From Aquilonibacter sp963703325 (GTDB lineage: Bacteria > Vulcanimicrobiota > Vulcanimicrobiia > Vulcanimicrobiales > Vulcanimicrobiaceae): a stretch of DNA of 64,000 bases. Below, piece after piece: positions 8,834 to 17,676 of this stretch. Within the stretch, counting starts at the first letter, position 1; every line of letters begins with the position of its first letter. Where the stretch lies: contig OY969805.1 of assembly GCA_963703325.1 (NCBI GenBank), positions 1,302,001-1,366,000 of the forward strand, given 5' to 3'. A program made the position numbers and the translations under genes. The notes beneath the pieces were generated by a model. That model made no database searches, had not been told where the DNA came from, and saw only the letters and a list, made by a program, of their open reading frames with translations.

Positions 8834-9487
8834 ATGAGCTACGAGGTGGTGAAGACGATCCGCGGCCGCGACTACCGCTATATGGTCGAGAGCTACCGCG
8901 ACCCGCAGACCGGCAAAGTGCGCAACCGTTGGCGGTACCTCGGGAAATCCCGCGGCGAAGCTCCGCCGCGGCAGCGTGCCCGGGCCGCGGAAACCCGGAC
9001 GAAGCTTACGCGGGCGCTCGAGCGCTTGTTAGAGCGCAAATCCTGGAACGCGATCACCGTCCACGAGATTGCCGCGCAGGCAGAGGTCGCGCCGGCGACG
9101 CTCTATCGCTACTTCTCGTCGCGCGCGGACGTCATGCAGGCGGTGGCAGCGCGCGCGAACGGGCAGCTCGACTTGCGTCTTACCGAACTCGCGCTCATCG
9201 CCCGCGATCGCGAAAGCGAACGCGCACGATTACGCGCCTGGGTGGTCGCGCTGGCCAAAGATCCACTCGCCGGCGCCATGCCGGCGCGCGATCGAAGTGC
9301 GCAGCGCCGGCGCGCGTTCGAACGCTACTTCGAATTGATTGCGGCGCATGGCTACGCAACGATTCCGCACGCGCAGCGCTCCGGGCTCGCACTCGCGCTT
9401 TCGCAGATCGTCGCCGGACGCGTTCCGTTGCGCGACGAGGAATACGCGGCGCTCGCGACGGCCGTCGAACGCCTGATCTTCGTCTGA
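8834..9487 (+). CDS. TetR family transcriptional regulator with N-terminal extension
   Basis: The 217-residue protein has a TetR helix-turn-helix at about residues 52-100 (TVHEIAAQAEVAPATLYRYF with the typical LYRYF recognition helix) and a helical effector-binding C-terminal part. Before the HTH is a basic stretch of about 45 residues (RGRDYRYMVESYRDPQTGKV, then NRWRYLGK) that looks like the short beta motif found at the start of some transposon and zinc-ribbon proteins and is not part of the normal TetR fold. Divergent from ppk2 and followed, convergently, by the DUF779/aldehyde dehydrogenase pair, either of which could be its target. The ligand is unknown. Confidence 0.8.
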   Translation: MSYEVVKTIRGRDYRYMVESYRDPQTGKVRNRWRYLGKSRGEAPPRQRARAAETRTKLTRALERLLERKSWNAITVHEIAAQAEVAPATLYRYFSSRADVMQAVAARANGQLDLRLTELALIARDRESERARLRAWVVALAKDPLAGAMPARDRSAQRRRAFERYFELIAAHGYATIPHAQRSGLALALSQIVAGRVPLRDEEYAALATAVERLIFV

Positions 9488-9496
9488 GCGCGGAAG

Positions 9497-9874
9497 TTAG
9501 GCGGGAATTTCGACCGGTGTCAGCGCCGCCGTCTCAACCTCGGTGTAGATGCGCGATCGCGTCAAGAAGCGTACGCCCTCGCCGTTTTCGAGCGAGAACA
9601 TGCCGCCGCGTCCAGGCACGACGTCGATGATCAACTTGGTGTGCTTCCAGTATTCGAACTGTGATGCGCTCATGTAAAACGGCGCGCCGCCGATTTCGCC
9701 GAGCTTCACATCGGACCCGCCGACGAGAAATTCGCCGAGCGGAAAGCACATCGGGCTGCTCCCGTCGCAACATCCGCCGGACTGGTGGAACATCACCGGG
9801 CCATGCTTTGCCCGCAGCGACTCGATGAGTTCGAGTGCTGCGGGCGTTGCATCAACTCTCGTTACCAGGGGCAC
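9497..9874 (-). CDS. DUF779 family protein, partner of acetaldehyde dehydrogenase
   Basis: A GTG start at 9874-9872 overlaps the stop of the aldehyde dehydrogenase gene by one base (TAGTG), giving 125 residues. The product shows the DUF779 signature: GPVMFHQSGGCCDGSSPMCF, then LGEIGGAPFYMSASQFEYWK and an acidic/hydrophobic C-terminus. This family is commonly found next to AldA/ExaC-type dehydrogenases; its biochemical role is not established. The Cys pair CC-D and the later Cys could bind metal or form a disulfide. The tight overlap implies translational coupling with the dehydrogenase. Confidence 0.82.
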   Translation of the reverse strand: MPLVTRVDATPAALELIESLRAKHGPVMFHQSGGCCDGSSPMCFPLGEFLVGGSDVKLGEIGGAPFYMSASQFEYWKHTKLIIDVVPGRGGMFSLENGEGVRFLTRSRIYTEVETAALTPVEIPA

Positions 9875-11415
9875 TAGAAGAATCCGAGTTTCTTCGGGCT
9901 GTAGCTGACCAAGACGTTCTTGGTCTGCTGGTAGTGATCGAGCATCATCTTGTGCGTCTCGCGTCCGACGCCCGACTGCTTGTAGCCGCCGAATGCGGCG
10001 TGTGCGGGATAGGCGTGGTAGCAGTTGGTCCACACGCGCCCGGCTTGGATGCCGCGGCCCATCCGATACGCTACGTTGATGTCGCGCGTCCACACACCCG
10101 CGCCTAGACCATAGAGCGTGTCGTTGGCGAGCTTGAGTGCGTCGGCTTCATCCTTGAAGGTCGTGACTGAAACCACCGGCCCGAAGATCTCTTCCTGGAA
10201 CACGCGCATTTTATTGTGTCCCTGGAAGACCGTTGGTTCGATGTAATAGCCGTCTTTGAGTTGGCCGTTGATCTTCGCGCGTTCGCCGCCGATGAGCACT
10301 TTCGCGCCCTCTTGTTTCCCGATGTCGAGATAGGAGAGGATCTTTTCCATCTGCTCGCTAGAGGCTTGCGCACCGACCATCGTGGTGGGATCGAGCGGAT
10401 TGCCTTGAGTGATCGCCTTCACGCGCTCGAGCGCGCGCTGCATGAACTTGTCGTAAATCGATTCTTGGATGAGCGCGCGCGACGGACAGGTGCAGACCTC
10501 GCCCTGATTGAGCGCGAACATGGTGAAGCCTTCGAGCGCTTTATCGAAGAAGTCGTCATCTTGCGCGAGCACGTCGGCAAAGAAGATGTTCGGTGACTTT
10601 CCGCCCAACTCGAGCGTCACCGGAATCAAGTTTTGCGATGCGTATTGCATGATGAGCCGGCCGGTCGTGGTTTCGCCGGTGAATGCGATCTTCGCGACAC
10701 GCGGATTCGAGGCGAGCGGCTTACCGGCTTCCAAGCCGAAGCCGTTGACGATGTTGAGTACGCCGGGCGGCAACAGGTCGGCAACCAGATCGAGCCAGAC
10801 CATGATCGACGCCGGCGTTTGCTCGGCGGGCTTGAGCACAACGCAATTGCCGGCCGCCAGTGCCGGAGCAAGCTTCCACGTCGCCATCAGAATTGGGAAG
10901 TTCCACGGAATGATTTGCCCGACGACGCCGAGCGGTTCGTGGAAGTGATAGGCAATCGTCTCGTGATCGATCTCGGAGAGGCTGCCTTCTTGCGCGCGGA
11001 TTGCCGCGGCGAAATAGCGGTAATGATCGATCGCGAGCGGGATATCGGCCGCGGTACTTTCGCGGATCGGCTTGCCGTTGTCGATCGTTTCGGCGAGCGC
11101 AAGTTTAGCTATGTTGGCTTCCATGCGGTCGGCGATCTTGTTGAGGATCGTTGCGCGTTCGGTCGGCGAGGTTTTGCCCCACGCATCTTTGGCCGCGTGA
11201 GCTGCGTCGAGCGCGAGTTCGATGTCTTCTGCGGTGGAACGGGCGATCTCGGTGAACGGATGTCCCACGATCGGGCTCACGTTCGCAAAGTACTGCCCTT
11301 TCACCGGAGCGACGAACTTACCGCCGATGAAATTGTCGTAGCGTTTTTTAAACGGGGATTCGATACCAAGCTTGCTGAGATCGTAGAGATCTTGCTTTTC
11401 AAGCGTTGTCGTCAT
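9874..11415 (-). CDS. NAD-dependent aldehyde dehydrogenase (ExaC/AldB type)
   Basis: The 513-residue product is a full-length ALDH. Visible are the cofactor-site IIPWNFPILMATWKLAPAL (168-186), the general base Glu in LELGGKSPNIFF (Glu269), and the catalytic Cys308 in ALNQGEVCTCPSR, the version typical of acetaldehyde/ExaC-like dehydrogenases that pair with DUF779. It oxidises short aldehydes to acids in the cytoplasm. It is first in a two-gene operon with the DUF779 gene and diverges from the molybdate regulator gene across 128 bases. Confidence 0.88.
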   Translation of the reverse strand: MTTTLEKQDLYDLSKLGIESPFKKRYDNFIGGKFVAPVKGQYFANVSPIVGHPFTEIARSTAEDIELALDAAHAAKDAWGKTSPTERATILNKIADRMEANIAKLALAETIDNGKPIRESTAADIPLAIDHYRYFAAAIRAQEGSLSEIDHETIAYHFHEPLGVVGQIIPWNFPILMATWKLAPALAAGNCVVLKPAEQTPASIMVWLDLVADLLPPGVLNIVNGFGLEAGKPLASNPRVAKIAFTGETTTGRLIMQYASQNLIPVTLELGGKSPNIFFADVLAQDDDFFDKALEGFTMFALNQGEVCTCPSRALIQESIYDKFMQRALERVKAITQGNPLDPTTMVGAQASSEQMEKILSYLDIGKQEGAKVLIGGERAKINGQLKDGYYIEPTVFQGHNKMRVFQEEIFGPVVSVTTFKDEADALKLANDTLYGLGAGVWTRDINVAYRMGRGIQAGRVWTNCYHAYPAHAAFGGYKQSGVGRETHKMMLDHYQQTKNVLVSYSPKKLGFF

Positions 11416-11543
11416 GCTGATGTTCTCCCGTCAATTTTCAAGGTGCTCAACGATCATAGCACCGCAGGTCGGACCGGAACCGGACGCTTGAAAAATGCAG
11501 CGCCCGTATTGGTGGGTAGCAGGAGCTCGTCCTCGCCCAGGCA

Positions 11544-12494
11544 ATGGTTCCTTCCCTTATGTCCGCTACCGTTGCCTCGGCCCTCGAACGGGTGCGCACT
11601 GCGCGCGGTCTCTCGCAACGAGCGCTGGCCGAGGCGGCCGGCGTCACGCGCCAAGCCGTCAGCGCAATAGAAAACGGGCGCGTTCAGCCCGGCGTTGGGA
11701 TTGCGCTCGCCCTTGCGCGCGTGCTTGGAACGAGCGTCGAGGAGTTGTTTGCGGTACCCGCCGATTCTCGGGCGCCGCACTTTGAAGCGGTTGCGCGCGA
11801 ACATACCGCGCTTGAACCGTTGCACGGAGCCCTAACGCCCGTCTACATAGCCGGTTGTGACGTCGCGATCGGATTGCTTGCGCGACACGCCACGCTGCGC
11901 GAGCGTGAGACGCGCGTGCTGTGGCTGCCGATGACCAACCGTGCGGCACTCGAAGAGTTACGGCGTGGTCGCGTGCACGCGGCCGTCGTGCACGGTGTGA
12001 TGCCGCGCGCGGCCGGCGACGCATTCGAACGCTTCGAACTCGCGACCACGGAAACAGGCTGGCTGCTCGCGCGCGACAACCCGCTACGAATCCGTCGCGC
12101 TGCCGACATTGCGCGCAAAGGCGTTCGACTGGTGAATCGGCCCGCAGGTGCCGGCGCGCGACAGCTCATGGACGAGCAGGTGCGGCGCGCAGCGCTCGAT
12201 CCGCGACGGCTCGCCGGATACGAACGCGAGGTCCCCGGGCAGCTCGATGCCGGACGGGCGATCGCCCACGGTTTTGCCGACGTTGCCGTCGGCATGGCGA
12301 GCATCGCGCGCATCTACGATTTGGAATTTCTGCCGCTGCGTGAAGAGCGCTGCACGCTCGTCGTCTTGCGCGCGGCGATCGGGACGACGGCCGTTCGGAC
12401 TGTGCTCGAGACGTTACACTCGCAGCCGTATCGCCTTGACGTGCAGGGGCTCGACGCCTACGACGTGACGAAGATGGGAGAACGCATCGCATGA
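11544..12494 (+). CDS. XRE-family regulator fused to a substrate-binding-like (PBP) domain
   Basis: The 316-residue protein joins an XRE helix-turn-helix (about residues 14-60: ARGLSQRALAEAAGVTRQAV, then SAIENGRVQP) to a periplasmic-binding-protein-like domain (about 95-305) lacking any signal peptide. The fusion acts as a cytosolic sensor in other bacteria. Its last four bases overlap the ATG of the downstream substrate-binding protein (ATGA), so it is part of the transporter operon and very likely senses the same oxyanion, molybdate or tungstate. A second in-frame ATG at 11559 is possible as the start. Confidence 0.8.
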   Translation: MVPSLMSATVASALERVRTARGLSQRALAEAAGVTRQAVSAIENGRVQPGVGIALALARVLGTSVEELFAVPADSRAPHFEAVAREHTALEPLHGALTPVYIAGCDVAIGLLARHATLRERETRVLWLPMTNRAALEELRRGRVHAAVVHGVMPRAAGDAFERFELATTETGWLLARDNPLRIRRAADIARKGVRLVNRPAGAGARQLMDEQVRRAALDPRRLAGYEREVPGQLDAGRAIAHGFADVAVGMASIARIYDLEFLPLREERCTLVVLRAAIGTTAVRTVLETLHSQPYRLDVQGLDAYDVTKMGERIA

Positions 12495-13402
12495 ATCGCC
12501 GCACGTGGATTGGTGCCGGCGTCGGATTCGCCGCTGCTCTCGTGACGGGGAAAGCCTTTGCGCAAGGCCTGACGCCGCTGGATGTGGCGTATGCCGGCTC
12601 GATGGGCTCGATGATGGAGGGTCCGGTCAAGGACGCGGTCGCGAAGACCCTCGGGATCGACATGCATGGACGCGCTCAGGGATCCGACGCGCTCGCGCAG
12701 TTGATCGTCGGCGCCACGATTCCGGTCGACATGTTCGTTGCGGTGACCCCGGGTCCGATGCTGACGGTCATCAAAGCAGGTAAGGCGCAGCGCGCCGTGC
12801 CGATCGCGCGCACCGAAATGGTCATCGCGTACAGTCCGAAAAGCGCATTTGCCAACGCCTTCGCCAACGCCGGAAAACCCGGTGCAATGCCGTGGTATCA
12901 AATTCTGCAACAGCCCGGCTTCCGATTCGGTCGTACCGATCCCGCCACCGATCCGCAGGGGCGCAACATCATTTTTACCATGCAGCTGGCCGAGGCGTAC
13001 TACAAACAACCCGGCATGGCGGCGAAGATTCTCGGCGACACGTTCAACGCCGCACAGATCTTCGCTGAACCAACCGTCGAGGCGCGCTTGCAGAGCGGCG
13101 AGCTCGATGCGGCGTCAGCGTATCGCATTCAACCCGGACCCTTTGGTCTGCCGTTCATCCCGTTGCCCGATCAGATCAATCTCGGCAATCAGTCGATGCA
13201 CGATGCGTACCAGGCCGCAGCCCTCACCGTCAATGGTAAGACGTATCACTCTCAAGCGCTGGTGTACTACGTTGCCGCGATTACCGGAGCAGCGCATGCA
13301 GATAAAGCTGCGGCGTTCGTGCAGTGGTTCTCGAGTGCCGAAGCGCGAGCGATTTTGCAGAAGTACTCGTACGATCAGCCTGTCGGTGCCGCGCCACTTT
13401 AA
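12491..13402 (+). CDS. Molybdate/tungstate ABC transporter, substrate-binding protein
   Basis: A 303-residue exported protein (signal to about FAQG, residue 26) of the extracellular solute-binding family of ModA/WtpA. Features are the early YAGSMGSMMEGPV binding loop, AQGSDALAQLIVGATIPVD, TEMVIAYSPKS and the C-terminal AAAFVQWFSSAEARAIL found in oxyanion binders. The length is nearer the archaeal-type WtpA than the shorter ModA, so tungstate is as likely as molybdate. The start is backed by GGGAG ten bases upstream. The permease ATG follows its stop codon without a gap. Confidence 0.8.
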   Translation: MNRRTWIGAGVGFAAALVTGKAFAQGLTPLDVAYAGSMGSMMEGPVKDAVAKTLGIDMHGRAQGSDALAQLIVGATIPVDMFVAVTPGPMLTVIKAGKAQRAVPIARTEMVIAYSPKSAFANAFANAGKPGAMPWYQILQQPGFRFGRTDPATDPQGRNIIFTMQLAEAYYKQPGMAAKILGDTFNAAQIFAEPTVEARLQSGELDAASAYRIQPGPFGLPFIPLPDQINLGNQSMHDAYQAAALTVNGKTYHSQALVYYVAAITGAAHADKAAAFVQWFSSAEARAILQKYSYDQPVGAAPL

Positions 13403-14116
13403 ATGAAACGTTTCGGCGCAGTGCTCTTTGGGCTGGCGCTGCTTTATCCGCTGGCGGGCCTCTTGGCGCGTGTCGGACCGTGGCATTGGGACGCGCATGG
13501 CACCCTCGACGCGGTGCGCGTGTCGCTCGGATTGACGGCGCTCGCGATGGTTATTGTCGTCGCCCTCGGTACGCCGATGGCGCTCTATGTTGCGCGCGCT
13601 TCACCGCGCGAACGCATCTGGTGGCAGGCGATCCTGCTCGTCTCGGTGTTGCTGCCGCCACTGGCGCTTGGGATCTTGCTCTCGCTCGCCTTCGGCACGC
13701 ATTTTTCCAACACCCCGACGGCCTTCGTCATAACACAGGTCTACGTGAGCATCGGCTACTACGTACTCGGCGCGATCGCCGCGCTCGAGACGGTACCGCG
13801 AGCGCTCGAGGTGCAAGCCGGCTTGCTCGGGCACGATGCCTGGAGCGTGTTCTGGCGCGTGACGTATCCAATCGCGCGCATCGGGTTTGCGGTCGCGTTG
13901 AGTCTTGCGTGGGTGCGCGCGCTGACCGAGTTCGGAGCGATCCTCGTAACCGCGTACTATCCCGCAGGGATGCCGGTGGCGATTTGGACCAATCTCGAGA
14001 ATTTCGGGTTACCGGCGGTGATGCCGTTGCTGGTCGTCTTTCTCGCCACCGCGCTGCCGCTGCCTTGGCTCGCGCACGTCCTCGCGCAGCGTAAAATCGA
14101 AGCGCGCCATGCTTGA
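13403..14116 (+). CDS. Molybdate/tungstate ABC transporter, permease
   Basis: The 237-residue inner-membrane protein has about five or six hydrophobic helices and the ABC permease EAA-type loop at ALEVQAGLLGHDAWSVFWRV, followed by VALSLAWVRALTEFGAILV, which is typical of ModB/WtpB/CysT permeases. It would form the channel of the oxyanion importer with the flanking binding protein and ATPase. ATG follows the preceding stop directly (TAAATG), and the ATPase gene starts eight bases before this gene ends. Confidence 0.85.
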   Translation: MKRFGAVLFGLALLYPLAGLLARVGPWHWDAHGTLDAVRVSLGLTALAMVIVVALGTPMALYVARASPRERIWWQAILLVSVLLPPLALGILLSLAFGTHFSNTPTAFVITQVYVSIGYYVLGAIAALETVPRALEVQAGLLGHDAWSVFWRVTYPIARIGFAVALSLAWVRALTEFGAILVTAYYPAGMPVAIWTNLENFGLPAVMPLLVVFLATALPLPWLAHVLAQRKIEARHA

Positions 14117-14807
14117 AGTTGCGATTCGCAAACGTCGCGCGCAGTTCACCGTCGATGTCGCGTTTCTTGCGAGCGAAGGCGAGTCATGCGGCCTCTTCGG
14201 CGCCTCCGGTGCGGGCAAGAGCACGATTCTCGCCTGCATCGCCGGCGCGGAGTCGCCCGACGCCGGCGTGGTCAAGCTCGACGATGTGACGCTCTTTCCA
14301 CCGCCGCTTGCGTTGCATCGCCGCCCGATCGGCTACCTGACGCAAGATGCGAATCTCTTTCCACATCTGCGCGTCGCGGAGAACGTGCGCTTCGGTCTGA
14401 CCAACGGCGCGCGCGCCGACAGCGACGTCTGGATCGCGCACTTGCGCGAGCGGTTGCAGCTCGATTCGATTTGGGACGCGCCGGCGCACGCGATCTCCGG
14501 CGGTCAGGCGCGTCGCGTTGCGTTGGCGCGCATGCTCGCACGCCGGCCGCGCCTAGTCTTGCTCGACGAGCCATTTGCGGGGCTCGATCGGCATTTGGTG
14601 CGCGAGCTGCTGATGTCGATCGTCGAGTGGCAGCGCGAGCTCGGCTTCACGATGCTGGTCGTCGATCATGAAGCATCGATCCTCGAACGGATTTGTGCGC
14701 GCGCGATCGTCATCGAGCAGGGACGCGTCGTGCAGGATGCCGCATGGTCGGCACTGCACGCAGCCCCGGCAACCGGGTTGCTCGCGCAACTTCTCGCTCC
14801 ACTCTAG
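14109..14807 (+). CDS. Molybdate/tungstate ABC transporter, ATP-binding protein
   Basis: The 232-residue ATPase has Walker A GASGAGKST (31-39), Q-loop TQDANLFP, signature ISGGQARRVALARML (129-143), Walker B LVLLDEPFAGLD and the switch His187. It resembles ModC, but the C-terminal MOP (molybdate-binding) domain is missing, so feedback by bound molybdate at the ATPase cannot occur in the usual way; the XRE-PBP protein of the same operon may carry the sensing role. The gene ends 87 bases before a broken gene on the same strand. Confidence 0.85.
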   Translation: MLEVAIRKRRAQFTVDVAFLASEGESCGLFGASGAGKSTILACIAGAESPDAGVVKLDDVTLFPPPLALHRRPIGYLTQDANLFPHLRVAENVRFGLTNGARADSDVWIAHLRERLQLDSIWDAPAHAISGGQARRVALARMLARRPRLVLLDEPFAGLDRHLVRELLMSIVEWQRELGFTMLVVDHEASILERICARAIVIEQGRVVQDAAWSALHAAPATGLLAQLLAPL

Positions 14808-14893
14808 GCTGCGAGCAGTGCAAACATTGCGCAATTCCCAGGTTGCGCGCAATCCGAGAGATGCAAATCTTGCGCGACCGCAACAATTGTCAA

Positions 14894-15792
14894 ATGATTC
14901 ACCGCCATGCCGTTTTCGTGCCGGCCGCGCTTGCCATGTTGTTTTTTACTGCCGCCGCTCCGTCACCAGCCCCATTGCTGCCGCCAAGTTCGTACGATAC
15001 GTTCGTTAAGGGCGCAACCGTGAAGCCCGGTTTGATTCCGGTGATTGAAAAGTCCGGCAAGGTCTATCTCGAGATTGCAACGTCGCAGCTCGGCGCGGAC
15101 TTCATTGAAACGTCGGTGCCCGCGACGGGTCTCGGCGGGTTCGGTCCGGCGCCGGGGGAGCCGTACATCGCACCGGCGCGCATCCTGCGCTTCGAGCGAT
15201 ACGGTGACGCCATCGTCCTGCGCTGGCCGAACACCTACGCAGTTGCCACAAACGGCACGGCGCAGCGCGTCGGGGCGGACCTGTCGTTGCCCAGTTCCGT
15301 CATCGCAGTCGTGCCGATCGAGGCGCAAGACGACGCACACGTCGTGATCTCCGCCTCCGCGTTTCTCGGAGACGTGGGCGGTCTCGCGGATGGCCTCCAG
15401 GACGCGACGAAAAGTCCGGCCCACGCCTATCATCTCGATGCCACCAAGTCATTCTTTCTGGCAACGAAGGCGTTTCCGCAGAACGACGTCTTGCGCATCG
15501 ATCAGACCTGGACCTCGGCCAGCCCCGACTTTCTCGATAATGCGCCCGATGCAAGAAATCTCGAGGTGCGGATCACCTACAATTTGATCCAAGCGCCGAA
15601 CGACGGGTATACGCCGCGCCTCTACGATCCGCGCGTCGGTTACTTCTCGCAGCCGCTGCTCGATTTCACTAACGATACGGGCCTGCAGCGCACCATCGAC
15701 CCGATCATTCGCTGGAATTTCGGCGCGCGCACGTCGGGTGCGCCGGTCAACGCGTCCAACCCAGTCGTCTACTATCTCAGCAACGACATCCC
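14894..15792 (+). pseudogene. Truncated zinc metalloprotease (DUF5117-type) N-terminal part
   Basis: From the ATG at 14894 about 300 residues are read: signal peptide (VFVPAALAMLFFTAAA), then the pre-domain of the DUF5117/M10-like metalloproteases (FVKGATVKPGLIPVIEKSGK, RVGYFSQPLLDF, NPVVYYLSNDIP). In the family this last motif is followed by the catalytic HEXXH domain. Here it stops at a CCCCC run (15790-15794), and the sequence continues in another frame as the tail of a different protein. Catalytic residues are therefore absent. Either a deletion fused two genes or the assembly is misjoined. Confidence 0.7.
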
Positions 15793-16876
15793 CCGATGCG
15801 CACAAGTGGGGCGACCGTTCCCCGCATCTCTTCGTGACGCACGACTACGGTGCCACGTGGCGTGTGATCTCAGACGCTTTGCCGCAGAGTAGCTATACGC
15901 GCATGATCCGGCCCGACCCCGTGCGACGCGGCATGCTCTACGCAACAACCGAAACGGCGCTGTGGTATTCCTACGACGATGGTTCGTCTGGAACAAGATG
16001 GCGTATGGGTTGCCCACGGCTCCGTACTACGATTTCACGGTGCAACGCCGCTTCGACGACCTGGTCGTCGGCACGCACGGGCGCGGCATCTGGGTACTCG
16101 ACGACCTGCATCCGTTGCAAGAGATGAACGACGCGGTGCGCGCACAGTCCCTCCATCTCTTCACGTTGCGCGACGCGTATCGCTTCCGTTTGAGTTCCTC
16201 GCAGGCAGTGACGACGGTATGGGGCGACAATCCCGGCTACGGTGCGGACGTCAATTTCTGGCTCAGCTCGGTGCCGCCCGGCGCGGTGCGCGTGCAAGTC
16301 ATGGATGGACACGGCGTGATTCGCACGCTCGATGTGAAGCATCCGGTCGTGGGCGTGAATCGCGTGTGGTGGAACCTGCGCTACGATCCGATCCAACCGG
16401 CCGGCGACTACACGCCATGGCACGATACCGGATTTCGTGGACCTCTCGTCGTGCCGGGAACGTACGCGATCCGCGTCATCGCCGCTGGGAAAAGCGTCGA
16501 GGGCGCCGTGCACGTTCGCAAGGATCCGCGTTCGCCGGCAAGTCTCGCCGCGCTGCGCGCGCAGCTGGATTTCTTGTTGCGCGTCCGAAGCGACTTAGGC
16601 TCGTTGACGCGTGCGATCGAGCACCTTCGATCGGTTGCATCGCGGGATCCCTCGAAGCGTGGCCCGATCGATGTGTTGCTTCACGAGATCTACAATCCTG
16701 AAGTGACGCAAGAAGAAGACGCGCTCCGCTTTCCGGAACGCGTCTACGGGAAGATCAGTTTTCTCGCTTCCGACGTTGCGTCAGCCGACGCCGCGCCGAC
16801 CGCATCCGAGTATGCTGTGCTCAAGGTACTCGAGCGCGAGGCCCGAGCGTACATCGCCCGGGCCGCCGCGATCTAG
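15793..16876 (+). pseudogene. C-terminal fragment of a BNR-repeat (sortilin/VPS10-like) glycosidase-type protein, frameshifted
   Basis: Two reading frames join to give the end of a BNR-repeat propeller protein. The first frame (to about 15979) reads HLFVTHDYGATWRVI, RMIRPDPVRRGMLYATTE and WYSYDDG; after a one-base shift the second frame reads PTAPYYDFTVQRRFDD and VGTHGRGIWVLDDLHPL, and ends with the AGDYT/VEGAVHVRKDPR C-terminal domain. These motifs are standard for large secreted propeller proteins of about 1000 residues; only the last third is here. It has no start of its own and is fused out of frame to the metalloprotease remnant. It ends convergently with the next gene, overlapping by four bases. 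Confidence 0.7.
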
Positions 16877-17676
16877 TACGAAGAGATCGTCAGCGTCGAC
16901 GGATCGAGGCTATACGTTCCGGCCGACACCAGGTTATTTGGATAGGCGCAGATCACGCTGTTGTCCGGGCCGTAGATGACGACGAGATTCGGCGGTCCGC
17001 ACGGGGTTTGCGTGAGCTGGTAGTTGGCGAGCATTTGCGCGCCGGGGCTATTCGGCTGCACCTGATACGAAACGATCTGCTGATTGTTCTGGCCGTAGAT
17101 ATAGCCGAACACCGCCGCTGACGTCGCCGCGATTGCGAGGGTTCCCCAAAAGCCGCCGCCCCAGTAAGCTGGTGCCGGATACCACGCGACGCCGCGATTC
17201 CAACCCCACGCCGGTCCGCGATAGATCGGATTGACCACGACGACGGTGTGCGGCGGCCGGTAATTCGGCGGACGGTAATTCGGACTTGGCGGCCGCGGTC
17301 GGTTGTTGTTCGGCGGCCGCGGTTGGTTGTTGTTCGGCGGCCGCGGTTGGTTGTTGTTCGGTGGACGTGGTTGATTGTTGTTCGGTGGCCGCGGCGGTGG
17401 ATTCGGATTACTAGGACGCTGCGCCGGAGGGTTGTTGTTCGGACGTTGCGGCGGATTGTTCGGCCGCGCCGGCGGATTCGGCCGCGTGTCATTGTTGAAA
17501 TTGAAGCCGCCGGCCGGCCGTTGTGCCGGTGCCGCCGGGCGTTGTGCCGGCGCGGAGCGCGCCGCCGGTGCCGGGCGACTTCCACCGCCGCCGCCGGGAC
17601 GGCGCTGCGCGAGTGCGCTAAGCGGGAGCATGGCGACGATCAACGCGAGTGCGGTTACGGTGCGAATGCTCTTCAT
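16873..17676 (-). CDS. Secreted Pro/Asn-rich protein with YWGGGFWG core, module copy B
   Basis: The 267-residue homologue of the protein at 6719-7459. A signal peptide (cut after ALAQ) is followed by a long disordered Pro/Asn/Arg region that includes a tandem PPNNNQPR-type repeat, then the conserved half: WNRGVAWYPAPAYWGGGFWG, a short hydrophobic stretch, TQTPCGPPNLVVIYGPDNSV and ICAYPNNL. The C-terminal domain is much better conserved between copies than the linker. The start overlaps the upstream small secreted gene by four bases (ATGA), exactly as in copy A. Function unknown. Confidence 0.75.
   Translation of the reverse strand: MKSIRTVTALALIVAMLPLSALAQRRPGGGGGSRPAPAARSAPAQRPAAPAQRPAGGFNFNNDTRPNPPARPNNPPQRPNNNPPAQRPSNPNPPPRPPNNNQPRPPNNNQPRPPNNNQPRPPNNNRPRPPSPNYRPPNYRPPHTVVVVNPIYRGPAWGWNRGVAWYPAPAYWGGGFWGTLAIAATSAAVFGYIYGQNNQQIVSYQVQPNSPGAQMLANYQLTQTPCGPPNLVVIYGPDNSVICAYPNNLVSAGTYSLDPSTLTISSY
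17288..17400. repeat. 24-bp tandem repeat coding PPNNNQPR-like units
   Basis: Four full units of 24 bases (17288-17311, 17312-17335, 17336-17359, 17360-17383) and a partial fifth lie inside the module copy B gene. Units two and three are identical and the others differ at a few bases. Each unit codes eight residues of the disordered linker, so copy-number change keeps the frame. Confidence 0.85.

Noticed and set aside
10633..11670. Plus-strand ORF of 345 codons antisense to the aldehyde dehydrogenase
   Set aside because: The minus-strand frame has full ALDH motifs; this is a shadow due to high GC content.
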